DNA of 64,000 bases, from the NCBI GenBank assembly GCA_963800065.1, contig CAWCZO010000001.1:1-64000 (forward strand), read 5' to 3'. Every line of letters begins with the position of its first letter. Positions within the stretch are counted from its first letter, which is position 1. This document shows, one piece after another, positions 25,734-33,244 of the stretch. The stretch comes from CAWJFJ01 sp963800065. Lineage in GTDB: Bacteria; Actinomycetota; Acidimicrobiia; Acidimicrobiales; UBA8190. A program made the translations under genes and the position numbers. The notes beneath the pieces are model-generated. The model was not told the DNA's origin. It searched no databases and saw only the letters and a list, made by a program, of their open reading frames with translations.

Positions 25734-27063
25734 TCCGTTCGAGCCACAGGCCGGGCGCGTCGACCTCGGCCGGTGTGGGCAGGCTCTCGGGAGAAGACCA
25801 CAGTCGGGAGAGACCCTCCTCCCCGGCCCGGTCGAGGACACCTCGGACGAACTGGGTGCCCCGGTCGACCTGGGCCGGACCGAGATCGAGGCCGAGGAGC
25901 ATCTCGGCGGTGCGGTCCGCCGTCTCCCGGTCCACCTGGCGCCGTCGCCAGGCCTCGGCCAGCGCCGTCCGCCCCCCCAGAAGCCGCTCCCCGGCCCGGT
26001 CCAGGACGTGCTCGACATAGCCGAGCAGAGCGGCGGTGAGCGCCGTCAACTCCTCCGAGGCACGCCTCCGCCCCGGGGGGACGTCGGCGCCGAGGAAGGC
26101 TTCGGGGTCGCCGAACAGCCGCTGCAGGGAGTCGGGGTCCGACGGGTCCAGACCCTGAAGGCGGTCGGCCAGGGCATCGGTGTCACCGGCCATGCCCCGC
26201 ACGACCTCCGTCAACAGCTGGCGGAGCCGGCCGGCCACGTGGGGACGGGTGAGCACGGCGTTGATCGTCATATCGCGTAGACAGACCCAGAGCCGGACCT
26301 CGTCGCCGGGCAGGCTCCAGTCGCGGGCGAACGCCTCGACATTGGCGGGGATCACCAGCAGCGAGGTCGAGGACGGTCGGGGGACCGGGATCTCGTACTG
26401 ACCGAAGGTGCCGCGGGCGAGGCGCCCCACGGCCGAGCCCAGCTGCAGGCTCGTCAGGATCGGACCCATCGTCGCCATCCACCTCGACACGAGGTCCCCC
26501 GGACCGGACTCCCGCCCGGCGGCGTCCTCACCGAGGTCCTCGGGGCCGAGGTCCACCAGCCCGAGACCCGTCGGTCCGGGCTCCGCCGGGGCGCCGGACG
26601 GTCCGGTGTCCGACGGCCGGCCGGCGGCCGCGGTGGGGCCGGTGCCCGTGGCGGCGTCGCCCGGGCTCTCGTCGAAGAGAAATCGCCAGTCCTCGACGGT
26701 GCGCCACGCCCACGCCCCGGGGCCGACGGTGATGACCTCGACCGGCGCTCCCGTCGGGGTCACCGACAGACCGGTGAGCTCGGAGATGTGCAGCTCGGCC
26801 ACACGGGCCAGCTCCTCGAACCGGATCCGCTCGGAGGGATCCACGTTGCCCTCGGGCCGGCCGTCGGTCGCCGCCCCCTGGGCCAGGGTGCGGGCGAGCT
26901 CGATACGCCCTCCGCCGGGGGCGGCACCCCCCATCAGCTGGAGGAGGTCGCCCAGGAGCTGTTCGAGCGAATTGCCACCCCCACCGGGGCCGGGAATGTC
27001 CACCTCTGGCATCGTAGGCGGCGCCGGTGGCGGTTCCGGCACGTCCCCTGGGCGCGCCGACAC
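25720..27063 (-). CDS. DUF2342 / zincin-like family protein, apparently lacking the zinc site
   Basis: 447-residue cytoplasmic protein similar in layout to the actinobacterial DUF2342 (TIGR03624, F420-associated putative hydrolase) family. It has a Gly/Pro-rich start, a central block ending SLPGDEVRLWVCLRDMTINAVLTRPHV, then ALLGYVEHVLDRAG and the C-terminal RGVLDRAGEEGLSRLWSSPESLPT. Where the family, from memory, has a zinc-binding HExxH-like helix after the VRLWV-type strand, this protein has RDMTI, so it may be catalytically dead. Family assignment is by remembered pattern and moderately sure. Start GTG 27063; ATG 27012 is an alternative. Confidence 0.6.
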   Translation of the reverse strand: MSARPGDVPEPPPAPPTMPEVDIPGPGGGGNSLEQLLGDLLQLMGGAAPGGGRIELARTLAQGAATDGRPEGNVDPSERIRFEELARVAELHISELTGLSVTPTGAPVEVITVGPGAWAWRTVEDWRFLFDESPGDAATGTGPTAAAGRPSDTGPSGAPAEPGPTGLGLVDLGPEDLGEDAAGRESGPGDLVSRWMATMGPILTSLQLGSAVGRLARGTFGQYEIPVPRPSSTSLLVIPANVEAFARDWSLPGDEVRLWVCLRDMTINAVLTRPHVAGRLRQLLTEVVRGMAGDTDALADRLQGLDPSDPDSLQRLFGDPEAFLGADVPPGRRRASEELTALTAALLGYVEHVLDRAGERLLGGRTALAEAWRRRQVDRETADRTAEMLLGLDLGPAQVDRGTQFVRGVLDRAGEEGLSRLWSSPESLPTPAEVDAPGLWLERISLG

Positions 27064-27079
27064 GACCCCGCCGTCAGGC

Positions 27080-28384
27080 TCAGCCCGTGGGGGAGCCCGC
27101 CAGCGTCATCGTCGTCATCATGTCCTGGCCGGAGCGGACCAGCATCAGGCTGACCGGTGTTCCCGGCGGGCTCGTGTAGAGGCTCGCCTGCAGGTCGGCC
27201 AACGAATCGATGGGATGCGAGTCGACCGCTTCCACGATGTCGCCCTGGTGCAGGCCGGCCGAGGCGGCCGGGCTCCCGGCCATGATGGCGGTGATCCGGG
27301 CACCGCCGTCATCGGGGGCGTCCGTGCACTTGACCCCCAACCACCCGTGCTCCACCTTGTGGGAGGTGGCCAGCTCGCGGGCCACCCCCACGGCCAGAGA
27401 CGCCGGTACGAAGATCCCGGTCCGTCCCCGGGACGTTCGTGTCCGGGCGTCGAGGATGCCGACCACCTGGCCCTGGGCGTTGAGCAGGACCCCCCCGAGC
27501 GGCGAGGGACCGAGGGGCATGTCGGCATCGATGGTGTCGACCAGTCGGATCCCGCTGCTGAGGGTGTCGGCCGTCCCCACCTTGCGGACCTCCCCGACGG
27601 CGGCGGTGGCCACCGTGTCGTCGGCCGCCGCCGCCGCCACGGCGTCTCCGCACAGGCAGGCGGCGATGGCCAATTCCCCCGGCGCCACGCCCCCGTCGGC
27701 GAAGGGGGCCGGGGTCAGACCGCCGCCGGTGCTCACGACGGCGATCCCCGAATCGGGGTCGCTCCCGAGGACCCGGACCCGGCGCTGCTCACCGGAGGAG
27801 GTCACGATGTCGACACGCTTGGCCGTGCCCACGGCGGCGGCGGAGGTCACGGCCAGGGCACCCCCGGCCAGGACGATCCCGGTCATGTGCGACGTCCGGT
27901 CCCCGTGGACCGGTCCGATGGCGATGAGCGACGGTCGCAGCGCCTTCACCATCTGGACCACCAGAGGGGCCGTGATCCCGGGGTCGGAGGGCGCCGTCAC
28001 CATGCTGGCGTTGGTGGCCGGTACGACGGTGAGAGTTGCTGGTGTTACGCCTGGTGAGTTCGTGACGGTGAAGGCGACCACCACGACGGTGGCCACGGCG
28101 GCGGCCCCGACGAGGCCCGCCGTGATGGCGAACCGCCGCTCCCGCCGGCCGGTGCCGCCCGGTACGGGGATGATCTCGGGCGCACCCTGGGGAGGTCCGT
28201 GCCTGGCCACCTCGGATGGGTGGCGCCAGAGACGATCCTCGGGAGGGAGCCAGACCAGTGGCTGGACGTCGTCTTCGGGGGCGGAGTCGCCGGGATCGTC
28301 AGGAAAGTCCCCAAAGTTGAACGGTCCGCTTCCTTCCACGGCAACGAGATTACCGGCGCCCCCTGTTCGAGGGAGGTCGCGCAC
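27080..28384 (-). CDS. HtrA-like membrane protein with PDZ domain, catalytic residues missing
   Basis: 434-residue protein: acidic cytoplasmic N-terminus, one membrane helix at about 86-107, a trypsin-like domain (about 140-330) and a C-terminal PDZ domain (SPAASAGLHQGDIVEAVDSHPIDSLADL). The aspartate of the triad is kept (DPDSGIAVVST). However, the usual histidine stretch (TNxHVV) reads AVTSAAAV, and the serine stretch (GNSGGPL) reads GPSPLGGVL. It is therefore probably a non-proteolytic HtrA homologue binding peptides or partners outside the membrane. Start GTG 28384 is uncertain. Divergent from mreB, sharing a short upstream region. Confidence 0.8.
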   Translation of the reverse strand: MRDLPRTGGAGNLVAVEGSGPFNFGDFPDDPGDSAPEDDVQPLVWLPPEDRLWRHPSEVARHGPPQGAPEIIPVPGGTGRRERRFAITAGLVGAAAVATVVVVAFTVTNSPGVTPATLTVVPATNASMVTAPSDPGITAPLVVQMVKALRPSLIAIGPVHGDRTSHMTGIVLAGGALAVTSAAAVGTAKRVDIVTSSGEQRRVRVLGSDPDSGIAVVSTGGGLTPAPFADGGVAPGELAIAACLCGDAVAAAAADDTVATAAVGEVRKVGTADTLSSGIRLVDTIDADMPLGPSPLGGVLLNAQGQVVGILDARTRTSRGRTGIFVPASLAVGVARELATSHKVEHGWLGVKCTDAPDDGGARITAIMAGSPAASAGLHQGDIVEAVDSHPIDSLADLQASLYTSPPGTPVSLMLVRSGQDMMTTMTLAGSPTG

Positions 28385-28429
28385 AGTGGCGCGCGGCGAT
28401 CACCATCCGCGCCTGGCGTGAGCACGCCG

Positions 28430-28435
28430 TACGAT
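28430..28435 (+). promoter_or_regulatory. Probable -10 element of mreB
   Basis: TACGAT lies 22 nt before the preferred GTG 28458; the short leader contains GGGAG. Confidence 0.4.
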
Positions 28436-28457
28436 GGCGCCGTGCGGGAGCGGCGAC

Positions 28458-29462
28458 GTGGCTAGGGATCTCGCCATCGACTTGGGCACCGCCAACACAT
28501 TGGTCTACGCCCGGGGCCGAGGAATCGTGCTGAACGAGCCGACGGTGATCGCTCTCAACACGAAGAACCAGGAAGTCCTCGCCGTCGGCCAGGACGCCTG
28601 GCAGATGATCGGGCGGACGCCCGGTTACATCGTGGCCGTCAGACCACTGCGCCAGGGGGCGATCACCGACTTCGACATCACGGAGCGGATGATCCGTCTG
28701 CTGCTCCACCGCTGTGGCGTGTCCCGCCTCAACCGGCCCCGCGTCCTGATCTGCGTGCCGTCGGCCATCACTTCCGTCGAACGACGGGCGGTCAAGGAGG
28801 CCGCTCACCGCGCCGGCGCGTCGGCCGCCTATCTCATAGAACAGCCCATGGCGGCGGCCATCGGCGCCGGCCTGCTCATCCATGAGCCGATCGGGAACAT
28901 GGTGGTCGACGTGGGTGGGGGGACGTCGGAGACCGCCGTCATCTCCCTGGGCGGCCTGGTGGCGTCGCAGGCGATCCGCTGCGGCGGATTCGACATCGAC
29001 ACCGCCATCCAGACCTATGTCCGTCGCGAACACGGAGTGGCCATCGGGGAGCGCACGGCGGAGGAGATCAAGCTGGCCATCGGGTCGGCGGCACCCTACG
29101 GCGGCGAGGTGAAGGCCGAGGTCCGTGGGCGCGAGCTCATGACGGGCATGCCCAAGACGGTGGTCCTCTCGCCGGCCGAGCTGCGCGAGGCGGTGGAGGA
29201 CCAGATCCACCAGATCATCACCGCCGCCGTCCGGTGCCTGGGTGAGGCACCACCCGAATTGGCGCAGGACATCATCGCCCAGGGCATCCATCTGGTGGGC
29301 GGCGGTGCGCTCTTGCGGGGACTGGCGCGGCGCCTGGCCAACGAGACCGAAGTCCCCGTCCACCTCGTCGACATGCCGCTCGAATGCGTGGCTCTCGGCG
29401 CCGGACGGTGCCTCGACTCCTTCGATACCTTGCGCGACATCTTCGTCGCCGCCGAGGCCTGA
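28458..29462 (+). CDS. mreB: Rod-shape-determining actin homologue MreB
   Basis: Bacterial actin that organises peptidoglycan synthesis along the side wall. The phosphate loops LAIDLGTANTLVYARG and VVDVGGGTSETAVISLGG are present. The adenosine block is HLVGGGALLRGLARRL, and ECVALGAGRCLD is at the end. The 334 aa length is normal. I use GTG 28458 because GGGAG lies 7 nt upstream and the N-terminus becomes ARDLAIDLGTANT; an ATG at 28434 would add eight unlikely residues. mreC, mreD and rodA do not follow, so this copy is not in the usual mre operon. Confidence 0.94.
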   Translation: MARDLAIDLGTANTLVYARGRGIVLNEPTVIALNTKNQEVLAVGQDAWQMIGRTPGYIVAVRPLRQGAITDFDITERMIRLLLHRCGVSRLNRPRVLICVPSAITSVERRAVKEAAHRAGASAAYLIEQPMAAAIGAGLLIHEPIGNMVVDVGGGTSETAVISLGGLVASQAIRCGGFDIDTAIQTYVRREHGVAIGERTAEEIKLAIGSAAPYGGEVKAEVRGRELMTGMPKTVVLSPAELREAVEDQIHQIITAAVRCLGEAPPELAQDIIAQGIHLVGGGALLRGLARRLANETEVPVHLVDMPLECVALGAGRCLDSFDTLRDIFVAAEA

Positions 29463-29485
29463 GCCCGTCGGGGGAAGATCGCCGG

Positions 29486-30142
29486 TCAGTCGTCGGCCAG
29501 CAGGTCCTGGGCCGCCTGGCGCACCTGCCAGTCGCGGTCGTCCCGACAGCGCCGCAGACCGTCATCGGCGCGTGGATCGTCGAAGGCGGCCAGCGCGATG
29601 GCCGCCCGCCGCCGGATGTTGGGCGTGTCGTCGAGGGCGGCCAGAACGACGCCCAGGGTATCCGGCGCCCCGATGGCCCCGAGGGCGGCGACTGCGGATT
29701 CTCGACACACCGGAGAACTGTGGCCGGCCGCCACCCGGCACAGCCGGGCGACGGCGGCCGTCCCGCAACGCGGGCCGACCTCCCCGAGGGCCCATGCCGC
29801 CGTCTCCACCACCGACGGGTCGGTGTCGTCCGCCGCCTGCACCAACCCGTCGACGACGGCCGGGCTCGGCGAGACGTCGTCGGCGCCGCCACCGGCGACG
29901 GCGCAGGCCCGGCGGCGCACCCCGGGGTCGGGGTCACCGAGGGCCCGCAGGAGGACGTCGTCGTCGAGCGCGCCGAGTCGCCACAGGGCCCCGAGGGCGG
30001 CGGCGCGCACGGTGGGATCAGGATCGGCGGCCAGCCGACCGGCGCCCTCCCGGTCGCCGTCGTGACCGGCCAGCACGGCGCGCCGGCGGCGCATGTCGGG
30101 GGATCCGGCGTCGGGTCCGGTTCCGGGCTCGCCTCTGGTCAC
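29486..30142 (-). CDS. HEAT-repeat protein
   Basis: 218 residues made of about five HEAT/PBS-lyase-like repeats. The recurring pattern is xxDPxPxVRxxAxxALxxLG (PDPTVRAAALGALWRLG, DPDPGVRRRACAVAG, DTDPSVVETAAWALGEVG, HSSPVCRESAVAALGAIG, DTPNIRRRAAIALAAF). Such alpha-solenoids bind proteins or lyase substrates. It has no catalytic motif, signal peptide or membrane segment. It converges with mreB from the right and diverges from the PDZ-Lon protease gene. Confidence 0.82.
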   Translation of the reverse strand: MTRGEPGTGPDAGSPDMRRRRAVLAGHDGDREGAGRLAADPDPTVRAAALGALWRLGALDDDVLLRALGDPDPGVRRRACAVAGGGADDVSPSPAVVDGLVQAADDTDPSVVETAAWALGEVGPRCGTAAVARLCRVAAGHSSPVCRESAVAALGAIGAPDTLGVVLAALDDTPNIRRRAAIALAAFDDPRADDGLRRCRDDRDWQVRQAAQDLLADD

Positions 30143-30238
30143 CCGGCGCTCCGTGGCCGCCGGCGGACCGGTTCCGGCGCGCCCCGGTCCGAGCGCCTTT
30201 CCGTGGCAGGCTGGGGACCGTCCGTTCGAGACAACGCC

Positions 30239-31396
30239 ATGCCGACCTCCGAAATCACGCTACCGCCCGCCGTCGTGGACGCCGCCCGCCGCCGGCGCCG
30301 GATGCCGTTGGTCTGGCTCACCATCGGGGTCCTCCTGGTGGCGCTCTTCATCGTGGCGTCGGTCATCACCGTCCCCTATGACGAGCTCGTCCCCGGCCAG
30401 GCCCAGCCCGTCTCCCCTCTCATCACCGTCCCCCACGGCAAAGGTCACCCGCTCCACGGAAAGGTGCTCCTCACCGACGTCGGTCTGATCGAGAACCTCC
30501 ACCTGATCGCTCTGCTCCCGGCCTGGCTCGACAGCGACGCCACCCTGGTACCGACCGACGAGCTGACGGGCAACCTGCCCGAGGCCGAGGAGAATGAACA
30601 GGGAACGGTGGACATGGCCGAGTCGCAATTGACGGCCGAATCGGTGGCTTTGCGGCAACTCGGCTACTCCGTGCCCGAGCGTGACGCCGGTGTCACCCTG
30701 TACGCGCTCGAACCGGGCACGCCGGGATACCGTGCCCTCGAGGTGGGCCAGGTCATCACCTCGGTCGACGGGGTGGCGACACCCAACCCCAACGTTCTCG
30801 TGTCGGCGATACGTTCCCACCGACCGGGCCAGACGATCACCCTCCAGGTGGGTTCGATCGACCATCCGACGCCGGGCCGTGCCGTTTCGCTGCGCCTGGC
30901 CGCCGGCACCGACAAGGGCAAGGTCGTCCCCCTCGTCGGCATCGTGGCCATGGGGACGCAGCCCGTCTACGACATGCCGTTCCCCATCAAGATCAATTCC
31001 GATCAGATCGGCGGTCCGTCGGCCGGACTGGCCTGGACGCTGGGAATCATCAACAGCCTGTCCGGTGGTCGTCTGACCGGCGGTCGGACCATCGCCGCCA
31101 GCGGGACCATCGACCCCGACGGCGGGATCGGCGACGTCGGCGGGGTGGCCCAGAAGACGGTCGCCGTGGAGCGCGCCGGCGCCAGCGTCTTCTTCGTCCC
31201 CGACTACCCGGACTCGGTCGACGCGGCCCGCTCCAAAGCCACGTCGAGTCTCACCATCGTCCCGGTCTCGTCGTTGGGTCAGGTCCTGCGGGACCTCCGG
31301 TCACTGGGTGGCCATCTCGGGACCGCCGCCGGGCCACCGCCGGGACCGGGCGGCCACGCCGTGCCGAACGACTGGCAGGAGTCGCCTTGGTCGTGA
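30239..31396 (+). CDS. Membrane-anchored PDZ-Lon (S16) protease, YlbL-like
   Basis: 385-residue protease with an N-terminal membrane anchor (about 20-43), an extracytoplasmic PDZ domain (YRALEVGQVITSVDGVATPNPNVL) and a C-terminal Lon-type Ser-Lys domain. The catalytic serine is in QIGGPSAGLAWTLG. The catalytic lysine is in GVAQKTVAVERAGA. Unlike the neighbouring HtrA-like and DUF2342-like proteins, its active site looks complete. It would act on the outer face of the membrane. Start ATG 30239 precedes a basic stretch (AARRRRRMP) suited to an inside-positive anchor. Confidence 0.92.
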   Translation: MPTSEITLPPAVVDAARRRRRMPLVWLTIGVLLVALFIVASVITVPYDELVPGQAQPVSPLITVPHGKGHPLHGKVLLTDVGLIENLHLIALLPAWLDSDATLVPTDELTGNLPEAEENEQGTVDMAESQLTAESVALRQLGYSVPERDAGVTLYALEPGTPGYRALEVGQVITSVDGVATPNPNVLVSAIRSHRPGQTITLQVGSIDHPTPGRAVSLRLAAGTDKGKVVPLVGIVAMGTQPVYDMPFPIKINSDQIGGPSAGLAWTLGIINSLSGGRLTGGRTIAASGTIDPDGGIGDVGGVAQKTVAVERAGASVFFVPDYPDSVDAARSKATSSLTIVPVSSLGQVLRDLRSLGGHLGTAAGPPPGPGGHAVPNDWQESPWS

Positions 31397-31437
31397 GCCA
31401 CCGGGTGGCGAAGCCGTCATGTCCCGTTGGCGCGTCG

Positions 31438-31443
31438 TAGGCT
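31438..31443 (+). promoter_or_regulatory. Probable -10 element of the DivIVA-like gene, leaderless
   Basis: TAGGCT ends 7 nt before ATG 31451, which favours that ATG over the in-frame ATG at 31427. Confidence 0.55.
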
Positions 31444-31450
31444 CTCGCCC

Positions 31451-33232
31451 ATGCCCGAGGACCGCCGGCTCACGATCTCGACATCGTCCCGTCTGCATCC
31501 CGACGAGGTCGCCCGTCACACCTTCGGTACGGCCCGGCGCGGATTCGACCCGGCCGAGGTCAGGGTCTTTCTCGAGCAGATCGCCCGGGAGATGGAGACG
31601 GCGGCCGATCGCGAGGAGGAATTGCACGCGGCCATCGTGGAAGCCGAGCGTCGCGCCGCCAACCCCGTCCTCGACGAGGCCACCCTGACCGCGGCGCTGG
31701 GCCAGGAGACGGCGCGGGTGCTGCGGACGGCCCACGACGCCGCCACCGAGCTGGTCGCCAGGGCCGAAGCCGACGCCTCCCGGTTGCGGGCAGAGGCCGA
31801 GGAGGAGGTCACCCAGCTCCAGACACGGGCCGAGCAGAACGCCACCGGCCGGATAGCCCAGGCCGAGGCCGTCGCATCCGACGTCAAGCGTCGGACGCAG
31901 GAAGAGGTGGCCTCCAAGCTGGAGGGGTCGAAGCTCGAGGCCGAGGAGCTCGTGGCCCAGGCCCGCGCCGAGTGTCGGGCCATGGTGCAGGAAGCGCAGG
32001 AGGTCCGGGCCAAGGTCCTGGCCGACCTGACGCGTCGCCGCCGGGTGCTCCACAGCCAGATCGAGCAGCTGCGTGCCGGTCGGGAGCGCTTGGCGGAGAC
32101 GATCAACGACGTCCGGCACACCGTGGACCGGATCACCGACGAATTGTTCCGGGCCGAGGACGAAGCCCGACTGGCCGCCGAGGCAGCCGGTCGCCAGGCG
32201 GCCCAGGACGGGCCCGAAGAGATGCCCCGTTCCGCCTCCGCCCCCTCCGCTGCCCCTTCGTCCGGTGCGGCGGTCCCTCCCGCCCCGGAAGAGATCGGAA
32301 CCGGGGCGTTGGACGAGGACGAGACGGCCCGCCGGCAGGCCGTCGAGGACCTCTTCGCCCGTCTGCGCGCCGAGAGGCACCGGACGGTGCCCGGCGACCA
32401 GGCCGGGTCGGATTCCGACGAGCAGATCCCCGTCGGCCCCGTCCCCGGCGGAGAAACGACCGCCGTGACGACCGACCCGAGCCCCTCTCTGAGCGCCTCG
32501 GCCCCCGTGCCGGCCCCACCGGCCGATGGTCTGGAAGGGGCGCCGGGATCGGCGACGGGGTCCGTCGATGGTGACGCCGAACCCCAGGACCCTCGACTGG
32601 CCCGACGTGACGAGATGCTCAACCCCGTCGTCTCCACGCTGGCCCGGCGTCTCAAACGCGCGCTCCAGGACGATCAGAACGACATCCTCGACCGGGTTCG
32701 GGCCGGGGGTGGCTGGGGACCGGACGTGCTGCGGTCGACCGATGAGCACGAACGGCGCTACCTGGCGGCCGCCATGGAACCGCTCGGGGACGCCGCCCGA
32801 TCGGGGGCCACTTTCGCCGGAGGCAAGCCCGACGACGCCCCCCCGGTCGACGCCGTGGCCGGCGAGTTGGTGGCCGCCATCGTGGTCCCCCTGCGCCGGC
32901 GTCTGGACGGGGCGGGCGGATCCATCGACGCCGGGGACGACAGTGCGTTGATCGAGAACGTCGGGGCCGCCTTCCGCGACTGGAAAGGGGGGCGCGTGGA
33001 GCGTCTGGCGGGCGACCACGCCTTGGCCGCCTTCTCCCAGGCCTCCCTGACGGCGGCGCCGGCCGCCACCACGTTGCGGTGGATCGTCGACGACGGGGGG
33101 ACCCAGTGTCCCGATTGCGACGACAACGCGCTGGCGGGCCCCCTCCGACGCGGTGAGACGTTCCCGACCGGGCATCCCTGCCCGCCCGCCCACGCCGGCT
33201 GCCGCTGCCTCCTGGCTCCGGCCGAGGCGTAG
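31451..33232 (+). CDS. DivIVA-domain coiled-coil protein with Cys/His-rich C-terminal motif
   Basis: 593 residues. The N-terminus (LHPDEVARHTFGTARRGFDPAEVRVFLEQIAREM) is the DivIVA/GpsB membrane-curvature domain. A long Ala/Glu-rich coiled coil follows to about 260, then a Pro/Ser/Ala-rich linker (about 260-380), then a helical region. The end carries CPDC (553-556) and HPCPPAHAGCRC (575-586). That Cys/His pattern resembles the tail of phage head-morphogenesis (SPP1 gp7/Mu F) proteins and is not normal for DivIVA. A structural zinc site is likely. A role at the pole or septum is inferred from the N-domain only. Confidence 0.8.
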   Translation: MPEDRRLTISTSSRLHPDEVARHTFGTARRGFDPAEVRVFLEQIAREMETAADREEELHAAIVEAERRAANPVLDEATLTAALGQETARVLRTAHDAATELVARAEADASRLRAEAEEEVTQLQTRAEQNATGRIAQAEAVASDVKRRTQEEVASKLEGSKLEAEELVAQARAECRAMVQEAQEVRAKVLADLTRRRRVLHSQIEQLRAGRERLAETINDVRHTVDRITDELFRAEDEARLAAEAAGRQAAQDGPEEMPRSASAPSAAPSSGAAVPPAPEEIGTGALDEDETARRQAVEDLFARLRAERHRTVPGDQAGSDSDEQIPVGPVPGGETTAVTTDPSPSLSASAPVPAPPADGLEGAPGSATGSVDGDAEPQDPRLARRDEMLNPVVSTLARRLKRALQDDQNDILDRVRAGGGWGPDVLRSTDEHERRYLAAAMEPLGDAARSGATFAGGKPDDAPPVDAVAGELVAAIVVPLRRRLDGAGGSIDAGDDSALIENVGAAFRDWKGGRVERLAGDHALAAFSQASLTAAPAATTLRWIVDDGGTQCPDCDDNALAGPLRRGETFPTGHPCPPAHAGCRCLLAPAEA

Positions 33233-33235
33233 GCT
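33230..33235 (+). promoter_or_regulatory. Probable -10 element of the UPF0182 gene
   Basis: TAGGCT ends 9 nt before GTG 33245; its TAG is also the stop codon of the DivIVA-like gene. Confidence 0.5.
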
Positions 33236-33244
33236 CCGACCTCA

